Shown in pieces: positions 1 to 7,040 of a stretch of 26,419 bases of DNA. The first letter of the stretch is position 1, and the number at the start of each line of letters is the position of its first letter. The DNA lies in the IMG/VR virus record IMGVR_UViG_3300035698_001744, positions 1-26,419 of that record; one strand, given 5' to 3'. Both the position numbers and the translations under genes were made by a program. This DNA comes from a virus. A model generated the notes under the pieces. That model made no database searches. It was not told the DNA's origin and worked only from the letters and a program-made list of their open reading frames with translations.

Positions 1-419
1 ATATCAGATGTTAAATTGGTAGAACTATAAACATTAATTTTCCCATTATAGTATCTCTCCATAGTATTAACAACCCTTTTAAATCTTCCCAGATGTGTTA
101 AAACTTCATCACCTATCTCCACATCAGAAATATTTTTATAACCCAATTTAGTTAAAATCCTAGAATCTGATGTAAAACAATTAATATAAGTAGTCCCTTT
201 TAATCCAATACCAGCATTCGAAATAATTCTTCCACCGGGAACAAATTTAAAATTTTTTAAAATCTCAACAAATTTTGAAGTCCAATGATCTCTATCCATT
301 TCAATAGACGCGATATTATACGCGACCCTGTGTTGTGTGTCCTCAATGTCCTCATCACCATACCTATAAGTGACTTCATATATTTCTTTACTTAAATCAT
401 TTGTGAACTGACTCATCAT
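1..419 (-). CDS. Ribonucleotide reductase (class II type), N-terminal extein plus start of an intein; partial
   Basis: The gene runs off the left edge. From ATG at 419 (a second ATG follows at 416) the first 80 residues read like a vitamin-B12-dependent ribonucleotide reductase N-terminus: EIYEVTYRYG near residue 12, then FVPGGRIISNAG and GTTYIN ending at residue 80. These enzymes make deoxynucleotides for phage DNA synthesis. At residue 81 (codon 179-177) the expected conserved Cys is present, but what follows is an intein N-terminal splicing block instead: C-F-T-S-D-S-R-I-L-T, then GYKNISDVEIGDEVLTHLG. This matches intein block A (Cys1, D[ST]xhhT, then GD.V). The intein continues past base 1, so its endonuclease and C-terminal splice residues cannot be seen. 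The family is clear. Class II rather than class I is inferred from the PGGRIISNAG-type motif. Confidence 0.82.
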   Translation of the reverse strand, partial: MMSQFTNDLSKEIYEVTYRYGDEDIEDTQHRVAYNIASIEMDRDHWTSKFVEILKNFKFVPGGRIISNAGIGLKGTTYINCFTSDSRILTKLGYKNISDVEIGDEVLTHLGRFKRVVNTMERYYNGKINVYSSTNLTSD

Positions 420-475
420 CCCTTTCTCATTAATTTATTATTATATGATTTATTTTAATAAATGTTCTAAAAATA

Positions 476-1162
476 TTACATAAAATTTATAGTACTTAAA
501 TTACTCAAATAACCTTTCTCTCTAAGTTCATTTATGATCCCAACCGCATGTTTTTTGTCTAATAATTTATACATATTAAATATATTATCTGTGAAATAAT
601 ACGCAAGTTCCACAAATATTTCAGATTTGGTGTATTTCTTACCTATTTCATCCAGTAACATTTTATAATAAATGTTAAAAGTTATTTTATTGGGTTTTCT
701 TCTATTTGCATTAAAATCTATATCGGTATGATCCCTCAAAAGAATATAAATATCTTGTGATAAATTCCTTCGATTTACTAATTCTTCATTGTTTCTATGT
801 TCATCATCAAAAATTGTGCCTTTTTCCAGAGGTGTCTCATTTGACAAATTAAAATAATCATCACCCATTTGGGAATACATCTCGAACCCCTCTGGTTCTG
901 GTTCTACGAGTTTCCCCAATGAAATTGTATCTCTTTTTAAACTGTGTTTTCCTTCTAGTTTATGATTGTTTGTTCCGAATTTAAAATAAATATCCAATTC
1001 ACTTTCAGATTCTTCCTCATCAATATTACTTATAGATTCTAATTCACCAACATCATCATCATTTGTTTTATTACCATCCTCACTCTGAACCTCATCTAAT
1101 TGAGTTTCAATATCTTTCAAAATGTTTTTATCGTTATATTTACCAATTCCTTCATTTGTCAT
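476..1162 (-). CDS. Acidic phage protein of unknown function
   Basis: 228 residues with no family I recognise. The first half (to about residue 60) is strongly acidic and low in complexity (runs of E, D, S, N), and the middle is rich in charged residues. The last 75 residues look like a compact helical domain, starting near KPNKITFNIYYKMLLDEI and ending LSNLSTINFM. The gene lies two genes downstream of gp32 in the same direction. In T4 the gp32 neighbourhood holds genes 59 and 33, and T4 gp33 ends in a short hydrophobic clamp-binding tail (TLDFLL). The tail STINFM is only loosely similar, so a late-transcription co-activator is a weak guess. A candidate promoter lies at 1309-1320, leaving a leader of about 146 nt. 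Confidence 0.6.
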   Translation of the reverse strand: MTNEGIGKYNDKNILKDIETQLDEVQSEDGNKTNDDDVGELESISNIDEEESESELDIYFKFGTNNHKLEGKHSLKRDTISLGKLVEPEPEGFEMYSQMGDDYFNLSNETPLEKGTIFDDEHRNNEELVNRRNLSQDIYILLRDHTDIDFNANRRKPNKITFNIYYKMLLDEIGKKYTKSEIFVELAYYFTDNIFNMYKLLDKKHAVGIINELREKGYLSNLSTINFM

Positions 1163-1201
1163 TAAGTGTGTGATTGTTTTTTTAAACTTTTTAGTTTTTT
1201 T

Positions 1202-1223
1202 GAAATATATTTAGATATATTTC
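1202..1223. repeat. AT-rich inverted repeat in the leader of the 476-1162 gene
   Basis: GAAATATAT (1202-1210), spacer TTAG, ATATATTTC (1215-1223): perfect 9-bp arms. It lies 40-60 nt upstream of the start codon at 1162, in a stretch of about 200 nt with no gene. It could be an operator or simply AT-rich DNA that happens to be symmetric. Confidence 0.4.
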
Positions 1224-1308
1224 ACTTTATGGATTTTGTTTAAAAAAAATTAAAAAAAATTAATTTATTTCTCGGAATAATCAAAATTTGTTAGATTTTT
1301 TGGATACG

Positions 1309-1320
1309 TATATATAAAAA
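1309..1320 (-). promoter_or_regulatory. Candidate phage promoter, TTTTTATATATA
   Basis: Minus-strand T-tract followed by TATATATA, the motif found before many genes in this window. The U-tract of the preceding terminator forms the T-tract of this promoter. The gene it would serve starts 146 nt downstream, at 1162. Confidence 0.45.
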
Positions 1321-1348
1321 AAAAGGACTGAAAAAATTTCAGTCCTTT
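1316..1348 (-). terminator. Rho-independent terminator after 1369-1806
   Basis: 12-bp perfect stem AAAGGACTGAAA / TTTCAGTCCTTT (1322-1333 with 1337-1348) and a 3-nt loop. On the minus strand it is followed by about nine T. It ends the 1369-1806 transcript and is almost the same sequence as the terminator at 1834-1866. Confidence 0.85.
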
Positions 1349-1368
1349 AAATGTATTTCAAAATTCCA

Positions 1369-1806
1369 CTATTCCGATCTTGGATACTGATGGTTCTGAT
1401 CTGTGTAATTCAAATTGGTCAAAAGATAATCTCTGAATAATTCTCTATCAAAAGAATCACCATGAAACTCATCTTTTAATGTTTTTAAAAATCCAGAAAG
1501 ATGTTTTGTAATCTCTTCTTTTGTCAATTTGTTCTTAAAGAAATGATTAAATATACCATCTTTACCGTAATAGTCATTAACATAATTAAGGAACTTTTTA
1601 TATTCTTTAGTTTTATCTGGTATATTAATAATTTTTTCACCCTCTTTTTCTAATTTTTCTAAAGCTGAATCTTTCATAAAATCAAGAACTTCATCTGGTA
1701 TGGTATTATTATTTTTTCTTATCCAAGTATACGCATCAATAATTTCTTTTTTAAAAAAACTATTATCCTCGTTTAGAAAGTTGTTAAATTTTTGAAAGTT
1801 TCCCAT
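1369..1806 (-). CDS. Unknown protein with a capsid-targeting-like N-terminus
   Basis: 145 residues, no recognised family. Residues 7-13 read FNNFLNE, which fits the pattern [FY]xxF[ILV]xE seen at the start of T4 internal proteins (YQEFIAE) and of three other proteins in this window. The rest is rich in K, E, F and N and looks helical, with no membrane segment. It has its own promoter (1827-1838, 20 nt before the start) and its own terminator (1316-1348), so it is a single-gene unit just downstream of gp32. Packaging into the head is an inference from the N-terminal pattern alone. A replication role linked to gp32 is possible from position, but nothing in the sequence shows it. Confidence 0.6.
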   Translation of the reverse strand: MGNFQKFNNFLNEDNSFFKKEIIDAYTWIRKNNNTIPDEVLDFMKDSALEKLEKEGEKIINIPDKTKEYKKFLNYVNDYYGKDGIFNHFFKNKLTKEEITKHLSGFLKTLKDEFHGDSFDRELFRDYLLTNLNYTDQNHQYPRSE

Positions 1807-1826
1807 GTCTAAACATTTTTTTCATG

Positions 1827-1838
1827 TATATATAAAAA
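1827..1838 (-). promoter_or_regulatory. Candidate phage promoter, TTTTTATATATA
   Basis: Minus-strand T-tract plus TATATATA ending 20 nt before the ATG at 1806. The T-tract is shared with the terminator of the gp32 gene, so terminator and promoter overlap. Confidence 0.55.
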
Positions 1839-1866
1839 AAAGGACTGAAAAATTTTCAGTCCTTTT
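1834..1866 (-). terminator. Rho-independent terminator after the gp32 gene
   Basis: Stem AAAAGGACTG (1838-1847) with CAGTCCTTTT (1857-1866), extendable through the A/T-rich interior. A minus-strand T run follows. Nearly identical to the terminator at 1316-1348. Confidence 0.85.
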
Positions 1867-1887
1867 AAAATAATGTGTCAATTCACG

Positions 1888-2904
1888 TTATTCATCAGTC
1901 TTTTCATCTTCTTTATTGAAGTCGAAAAATTCATCCAAGTCAGAATCAGCGTTAACTGGTTGTGGTGTGGGTGTAGGTGTGGATGTAGGTGAAGTAGAAT
2001 TACGAACCTCTTTAGTTGCATTTTCAGCAAACATCATATCAGTTCCATTTAATATGCTAACAACCCTACCAACTTTATTTCTCTCTTCATCAGACCATTC
2101 CGTATTTGGGATGTGATCTTCGAGATTTACTTTCTCCTCACGGGCTAAAAGAACATCTTTGATTTTCTTTTGCCATTTACTATCACTAATTGTACCACTA
2201 TCATCAACTTGAACAGTTACAAATTTTTGTGACTTTTCGTTGTAGATTTTTAAAGGTGATACATCTAAGAAAGTACTGTTATCATAATCTGGGAAAGTAC
2301 CAACCGAAGTTTTTCTTTCCTTTATGATTAACATGAAGTCTTTACCTTTTGCGAAATCAAAAATATTACATTTCACACCAGTTACTTCACCTGTGTTTTC
2401 AAGATTGATCTTCTCTTTGATTTTGTAACCATAAGGGAAAACCATAATCTTTCCAACTAATTCTGGATGTTGGACATCTTCCAATATCATAATATAACTG
2501 TAATATTTGGTATTTCTATTCAAATATTCAGATTTTTCAACATCCGCTTGGTTTTTGGATTTTTTCAATTTCCAGAACATCGTGCAAAGATCACACTTAT
2601 CCTTGAAATTTCTTTCACAATCGATATACCCAACTAAATCTGGGTGATTATCAAAAGGTCCGTTACCGATATAATGGGTGTGCTTCTCAATTAAAGCTGG
2701 TCCCAATTTACCACCCCTCGTTAAATTACGAAGAAAACGGATTTTTGCTTTGTAACCAACTTTTACATCCTGAGCTTCCTCTAAAGATGGACGATAAAGA
2801 CCGTCTTGGTTTTTAGCTCTCTTATTAAGAGAACTCATTTCTTCTTTTTGTTGTTCCTCATCAGATTCGAACAAAAATTTGTCATCAAATTCCTTGTATT
2901 CCAT
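1888..2904 (-). CDS. 32: Single-stranded DNA-binding protein, T4 gp32-like
   Basis: 338 residues, close to T4 gp32 (301). Gp32-type proteins coat single-stranded DNA at the fork and recruit replication and recombination proteins through an acidic tail. A zinc-binding cluster is visible: Cys96, Cys104 and Cys107 (CERNFKDKCDLC), with His75, His77 or His87 as the possible fourth ligand; T4 uses one His and three Cys. The OB-fold strands follow (YYSYIMILEDVQHPELVGKI, then GVKCNIFDFAKGKDF). A T/P-rich linker near residue 305 leads to an acidic tail (DSDLDEFFDFNKEDEKTDE), as in gp32. The N-terminus is acidic rather than basic, unlike T4. The gene has a candidate promoter at 3036-3047, a long leader and its own terminator. 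Confidence 0.88.
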   Translation of the reverse strand: MEYKEFDDKFLFESDEEQQKEEMSSLNKRAKNQDGLYRPSLEEAQDVKVGYKAKIRFLRNLTRGGKLGPALIEKHTHYIGNGPFDNHPDLVGYIDCERNFKDKCDLCTMFWKLKKSKNQADVEKSEYLNRNTKYYSYIMILEDVQHPELVGKIMVFPYGYKIKEKINLENTGEVTGVKCNIFDFAKGKDFMLIIKERKTSVGTFPDYDNSTFLDVSPLKIYNEKSQKFVTVQVDDSGTISDSKWQKKIKDVLLAREEKVNLEDHIPNTEWSDEERNKVGRVVSILNGTDMMFAENATKEVRNSTSPTSTPTPTPQPVNADSDLDEFFDFNKEDEKTDE

Positions 2905-3047
2905 ACATGCTTTGTTTTTTTTAGAAAGCCTTAAATTACTTAAATCCTTTCATAAGCCAATAAATTTTAAAATTGCCTCTCAAACCTTCTATAACACTCA
3001 AACAAAAAAGTTTAAAAAATTATAAAAGGCTCTATTATATATTAAAA
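2905..3047 (-). promoter_or_regulatory. Candidate promoter and long untranslated leader of the gp32 gene
   Basis: TTTTAATATATA on the minus strand at 3036-3047, then 131 nt of AT-rich, non-coding leader to the ATG at 2904. T4 gene 32 is known to repress its own translation by binding a structured leader, so a leader this long is suggestive. I could not find a clear pseudoknot by eye. Confidence 0.45.
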
Positions 3048-3083
3048 CCATTCGGTCCTAAAGGGTGTTTTTTTGATTTATTT

Positions 3084-3416
3084 TCAATTATTTTCATCTT
3101 CATACTCCCTGTTTTTCAGTACGTTATATACTATTTCTGATTCTGATTTTTTTCCTCTATTTTCCAACTCTGTTATACATATTTCAACCATGCAATCCAA
3201 CATTGTTTTCTTCATTTCACCAACAGTAGGATCAGATTCTATCTCTTTATTTTTTAAATTTTCGATTAATCTCAAACAAAATTCATCATATGACCATTCG
3301 ATGCCATCACCATCAAAACTTTTAACCAATTTTGATATGTCACCCTTTATACTCTTAAATTCCTGCCTGCTTTCAACTAAATCATATGTTAGTAATTCTA
3401 GTAATTCATCTTTCAT
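3084..3416 (-). CDS. Small unknown protein, paralogue of the upstream gene
   Basis: 110 residues, charged, no membrane segment or recognised domain. The stretch WSYDEFCLRLIENL (about residues 40-53), followed by a P-x-V motif, matches YSYDEFCSAYLKNF and PDV in the upstream gene 3413-3703, so the two look like a tandem duplication. Its start codon overlaps the upstream stop (ATGA at 3413-3416), which points to translational coupling. Function unknown. Confidence 0.65.
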   Translation of the reverse strand: MKDELLELLTYDLVESRQEFKSIKGDISKLVKSFDGDGIEWSYDEFCLRLIENLKNKEIESDPTVGEMKKTMLDCMVEICITELENRGKKSESEIVYNVLKNREYEDENN

Positions 3417-3703
3417 TTTTTAGTCTTTGTTTTTATCTCCAAAAGAAGTTCACCCAAAATAATATTTGTGTAAAAAGATACCATAGTATTATCCAAAAAA
3501 TCAACATCTGGATGTCTTTCGAAGAATAATAAGAAATTTTTTAAATACGCAGAACAGAATTCATCATATGAATATTGATACTCTATTTTTAAAGTATCCT
3601 GAAGTGTTAAATTAACCACTGACACCATTTGTTGAAAAATACCTCTTTTCTCTACAAATATTTCAGATAGGAATTTAGTGATTTCCTCATCTCTTTCACC
3701 CAT
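3413..3703 (-). CDS. Small unknown protein, tandem paralogue of 3084-3416
   Basis: 96 residues from ATG at 3703 (MGERDEEITKFLSEIF). An in-frame ATG at 3742 would add 13 residues, but that extension (MNELIYYKKYYCF) overlaps the AT-rich promoter-like stretch near 3717-3730, so 3703 is preferred. Contains YSYDEFC, shared with the downstream gene. First gene of a two-gene unit transcribed away from the 3801 gene. No function recognised. Confidence 0.6.
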   Translation of the reverse strand: MGERDEEITKFLSEIFVEKRGIFQQMVSVVNLTLQDTLKIEYQYSYDEFCSAYLKNFLLFFERHPDVDFLDNTMVSFYTNIILGELLLEIKTKTKK

Positions 3704-3765
3704 AAAACAATAATATTTTTTATAATATATCAATTCATTCAAAAAAAGTTTAATTTAACAAACCC

Positions 3766-3778
3766 TTTTTAATATATA
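3766..3778 (+). promoter_or_regulatory. Candidate phage promoter, TTTTTAATATATA
   Basis: Best example of the recurrent motif: T-tract, AATATATA, then 22 nt to the ATG at 3801. Confidence 0.6.
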
Positions 3779-3800
3779 CAACAAAAAGAGTGACAATTTA

Positions 3801-5993
3801 ATGGCAGCGAATCAATCATCAGCTACACAACAAGGTATTTCAGGGATAGGAACAACTGGTATCATAAACAATAGAAAGTATTCAACCAAAAGTTATGGTC
3901 AAATATTAAACATTAATAATAATACCTTATACTCTGAATCTCCAAACGCTGTTAAATTATTACCACCAATATCCAATGACAATAATTATGTCAAATTATA
4001 TACCGAAACAAATATGACAATAAGTATCGGTGATTTTGTCTATATAATGTATGATGAAAATCAAACAGCGGATGGTGTATATACTGGACAAACAATACTA
4101 GATAATTATTATGAATTTAGTGGATGTACCGATTGGATATATTTATATCAAATGCAAGGTTACGAAGTCCTAGATACCAACGAAATAAATAACGAAATAA
4201 CAATAAAAAGATTCTATGATTCAACTTTAGATGATGTGCAACTTCATAATCATTATTTATGTAAAATCTATGTTAACCAAATGAACTTTTTTGGTGGTTG
4301 GATTGATGGTACTTGTTTTAGAAATGTAAATTTGAATAGTGTAAGTGATACATATATTGATATCGATATTAAACAATGTATAGTATTAAGTGGTGGGACA
4401 CAAACAGGAACTACTGCGTATTATATTGATATGAGAGATAAATATGATAGTCAATATGTTTCAGTAAATTCCTTATTATCATCAATAACCAAAAAATCTC
4501 CCACAAATCCATATAAATATAAAAATTATAATGATACAACTATTCAAAACCCCGTAACTAGTCTATTTACATACAACAACATAGATTATGGTTATACCTA
4601 TATGCACTATACAAATTACTATAATTCCACAATAAATAATGGTTATTATACAAATTGTTTATTCTCTGGTGGAACAATATACAATGGTAGTTTTACAAAT
4701 TGTGAATTCGTTGATGTGTCTGTTCAAAGTGGTAATTTTATAAATTGTACAATCAATGAAACATCAACTTGGTATTATGGTATATGGTACGGAAGTGGTG
4801 TTACAGCATTCGGGCCAAATATTTGGTACAATGGTGTATGGAACGAAGGAATATTTAGTGGGAAAACATGGATCACTGGAATATTCAATGGTGGTATATT
4901 AGAAGATTCGATTTGGATGAACGGTGTTTTCAACGGTGGATATAGTATTTTCGATGACGGTTACGCTAGTTTTAGAAGAAGTTATTGGTCTGGTGGAACA
5001 TTCAATAGTGGACACATGTTTGATACATATTGGTTAACTGGTAAATTCAATAGTGGTACATTAGAGAACTCATCATGGGAAGATGGTATATTCAATAACG
5101 GTTTATTTAAAAATAGTATGTGGAGTGGTGGTACGTTTAATTATGGAAATTTCAACTTTAGTAATTGGATTGATGGTATATTCAATGATGGATATTTCAA
5201 TCAATCTCTATGGTATACAGGAATTTTTAATAATGGTAAATTCGATGCTGGTGGAGTAAGTAGTGGAATTACTTGGGAAACTGCGTTTTTATCATCTGGT
5301 ACATCATATAAATGGGTTGATGGTACATTTAATCGTGGACAATTTGTAAATTCTTTTTGGGAAAATGGAACTTTTAATGGTGGTCAATTTATAGGTAGTA
5401 TGTGGAGTGGTGGTACATTTAATTACGGTTATTTCAATAGTTCTGTATGGTTATACGGGGATTGGATGAATGGGGTTGCGAATGATGCAACATTCCATAA
5501 AGTTAATTGGGTTAAAGGGACATTCAATAGTGGTTATATGGGAAAAGAATATTATGTCACAGACGATGCATTAGTAGATGTTCCCGAAGTGTATTGGTCT
5601 GGTGGCACATTCAATAGTGGAATATTTGGGAATGAGAATTGTGTAACTGGTATTGGAGGAAATAATGAGGGTCCATCAAGATGTACATCGTTTCCATCCA
5701 GAATTTTCTGGTATGGTGGTGATTTTTACGGTGGTAAAATTTATACTAATTATTCATCGGATTGTGTAACACCACCCCCAACGAATCACACTTTTGAATC
5801 TGGTAAAGAATCTGGTGGGTTTTTTGATGGTGTATTTCATGAGGGTTATTTTTATAGTATATACAATGGTGGACAATGGGTAAATGGTTGGTTTCATGAT
5901 AAAGATTATAATTGGACAAGTCAAATAATACCAATATCAATTAAATATAATTATTACATTAATACTATTGGTAGTAACTATAATTTAGAGTAA
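3801..5993 (+). CDS. Large repeat protein, probable tail fibre, adhesin or structural protein
   Basis: 730 residues. The N-terminal 250 residues are N/T/Y-rich without a motif I know. From about residue 270 to 690 the protein is built of repeats of the form S-x-W-x-x-G-x-F-N-x-G-x-F-x-x, clearest near residues 440-480 where the period is 15 residues (SNWIDGIFNDGYFNQ, SLWYTGIFNNGKFDA). W, G and F recur at fixed places, which suggests a regular beta-solenoid (MORN- or pentapeptide-like), with each turn starting at the Trp. No signal peptide, so it probably reaches the outside as part of the virion. The preceding motif (3766-3778) is the putative phage promoter. A receptor-binding or baseplate role is inferred from architecture only. 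Confidence 0.7.
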   Translation: MAANQSSATQQGISGIGTTGIINNRKYSTKSYGQILNINNNTLYSESPNAVKLLPPISNDNNYVKLYTETNMTISIGDFVYIMYDENQTADGVYTGQTILDNYYEFSGCTDWIYLYQMQGYEVLDTNEINNEITIKRFYDSTLDDVQLHNHYLCKIYVNQMNFFGGWIDGTCFRNVNLNSVSDTYIDIDIKQCIVLSGGTQTGTTAYYIDMRDKYDSQYVSVNSLLSSITKKSPTNPYKYKNYNDTTIQNPVTSLFTYNNIDYGYTYMHYTNYYNSTINNGYYTNCLFSGGTIYNGSFTNCEFVDVSVQSGNFINCTINETSTWYYGIWYGSGVTAFGPNIWYNGVWNEGIFSGKTWITGIFNGGILEDSIWMNGVFNGGYSIFDDGYASFRRSYWSGGTFNSGHMFDTYWLTGKFNSGTLENSSWEDGIFNNGLFKNSMWSGGTFNYGNFNFSNWIDGIFNDGYFNQSLWYTGIFNNGKFDAGGVSSGITWETAFLSSGTSYKWVDGTFNRGQFVNSFWENGTFNGGQFIGSMWSGGTFNYGYFNSSVWLYGDWMNGVANDATFHKVNWVKGTFNSGYMGKEYYVTDDALVDVPEVYWSGGTFNSGIFGNENCVTGIGGNNEGPSRCTSFPSRIFWYGGDFYGGKIYTNYSSDCVTPPPTNHTFESGKESGGFFDGVFHEGYFYSIYNGGQWVNGWFHDKDYNWTSQIIPISIKYNYYINTIGSNYNLE
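4824..5490 (+). repeat. Coding repeat, about 45-nt period, W-x-x-G-x-F-N-x-G unit
   Basis: Core of the repeat region of the 3801-5993 gene. Units are diverged in DNA but keep TGG...GG...TT(C/T)AA(T/C)...GG. Two units are very close in protein (SMWSGGTFNYGNFN and SMWSGGTFNYGYFN), which hints at recent duplication or recombination within the gene. Confidence 0.7.
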
Positions 5994-6017
5994 AAATTTT
6001 TTTTATATGTAATTATT

Positions 6018-6038
6018 TTGTATTTTTGTAATTCAAAC
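6018..6038 (+). promoter_or_regulatory. Bacteroidetes host-type promoter (-7 element TATTTTTG)
   Basis: TATTTTTG at 6021-6028 fits the Bacteroidetes -7 consensus TAnnTTTG and is followed by TAATTC, 27 nt before the ATG at 6056. No convincing -33 TTG box at the usual distance. The surrounding sequence TTGTAT(T)TTTGTAAT closely matches the site at 21106. Confidence 0.5.
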
Positions 6039-6055
6039 CATAAAAATGAATTATT

Positions 6056-6934
6056 ATGAAAACAATCATGACATTTCTTATTGGATTTCTAATCACCGTT
6101 GCATCATTTGGTCAGGGTAGTTGGGAAACCGTAATGACAGAAAAATTCGAGAATACATTTCCATCGGAAAATTGGTCAACTTATTTAAAACCCATTCCCG
6201 GTGTTCCCACTGGATGGCAGCAAATGGCATATTGGGGTAGTACAGATTACGTAGGTCACAATAGTCAACATTCATCGTGGTGTACACAGGATGGTGCAAA
6301 CCCCCTCTGGTGGCCAAATCAGGTAGGTCATATGGATTCTTGGATGACTTACGGACCATTTGATTTAATGTCTGTTGATTCCGCAGAACTAAACTTTTGG
6401 TATGATTATCATTATTACGAATATTCTGGGCAATATGGTTATTTCGTTATTCGAACAGGAACAGATACATCCCTATGGAATACACCATATCCTACTGATA
6501 CAATAAATATGTCATATACAAGGGTTGATCCAAGTGTATATGGTGATCCTGTCTGGGTCTACAAATCAATCGATCTATCTGATTTTATAGGAAAAACAGG
6601 AATTTATATCACATTTCATCTCTATGAAATTGAAGGTAAATATAATTATGGTGCACTGGTAGATGACATTGAACTTCGAACTTATTCACTCTATGTTGTT
6701 GGAACAACAGAGTCCACAAAAGATAATATTTCTGTATATCCGAACCCATCAAACGGTCAATTTACTGTTGAAAATCTAACTGTAAACGACAAATTCTGTA
6801 TTTATGATATTATGGGTAAGGAAATTTATCAAACTACGGTGATGAATAATAAAATGAGTGTCAACCTTGATGTCCCAACAGGTCAATACATTATGAGAGT
6901 TGGAAAATATACGAAGAAACTAATTATTCAGTAA
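6056..6934 (+). CDS. Exported protein with T9SS type A C-terminal sorting domain
   Basis: 292 residues. Residues 1-20 form a signal peptide (MKTIMTFLIGFLITVASFG, then Q). Residues about 25-215 form a W/Y-rich beta-sandwich of choice-of-anchor-J/MAM-like type: KFENTFPSENW near the start, SWMTYGPFDL in the middle and ALVDDIEL at the end. Residues 227-292 are a type IX secretion sorting domain, with VYPNPSNGQFTVEN, YDIMGKEIYQ, PTGQYIMRVGKY and the ending KKLIIQ. Such proteins cross the outer membrane by T9SS and are released or anchored on Bacteroidetes cells. With its host-type promoter and a strong terminator at 6959-6990, it looks like a moron expressed by the host for a cell-surface function. 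The exact activity is unknown; no protease or glycosidase motif is visible. Confidence 0.88.
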   Translation: MKTIMTFLIGFLITVASFGQGSWETVMTEKFENTFPSENWSTYLKPIPGVPTGWQQMAYWGSTDYVGHNSQHSSWCTQDGANPLWWPNQVGHMDSWMTYGPFDLMSVDSAELNFWYDYHYYEYSGQYGYFVIRTGTDTSLWNTPYPTDTINMSYTRVDPSVYGDPVWVYKSIDLSDFIGKTGIYITFHLYEIEGKYNYGALVDDIELRTYSLYVVGTTESTKDNISVYPNPSNGQFTVENLTVNDKFCIYDIMGKEIYQTTVMNNKMSVNLDVPTGQYIMRVGKYTKKLIIQ

Positions 6935-6958
6935 TTAGTTTTTTGGTTTGACGAAGAA

Positions 6959-6990
6959 AGCCGGGGGGAAACTCTCGGTTTTTCTTTTTT
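6959..6990 (+). terminator. Rho-independent terminator after the T9SS-cargo gene
   Basis: Stem CCGGGGG (6961-6967) with CTCTCGG (6972-6978), using G-U pairs, closed by a GAAA tetraloop and followed by a T-rich tract (TTTTTCTTTTTT). It is far more GC-rich than its surroundings. Confidence 0.85.
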
Positions 6991-7012
6991 AAACATATTT
7001 GTAAATTCAGTC

Positions 7013-7023
7013 TATAATATATA
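7013..7023 (+). promoter_or_regulatory. Candidate phage promoter, TATAATATATA
   Basis: Variant of the recurrent motif ending 17 nt before the ATG at 7041. Confidence 0.4.
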
Positions 7024-7040
7024 AATTAAATCTTATAGAT

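Noticed and set aside
3036-3075. Terminator around the CCTTTAGG palindrome after 3084-3416
   Set aside because: Stem too short and no proper U-tract on the minus strand.
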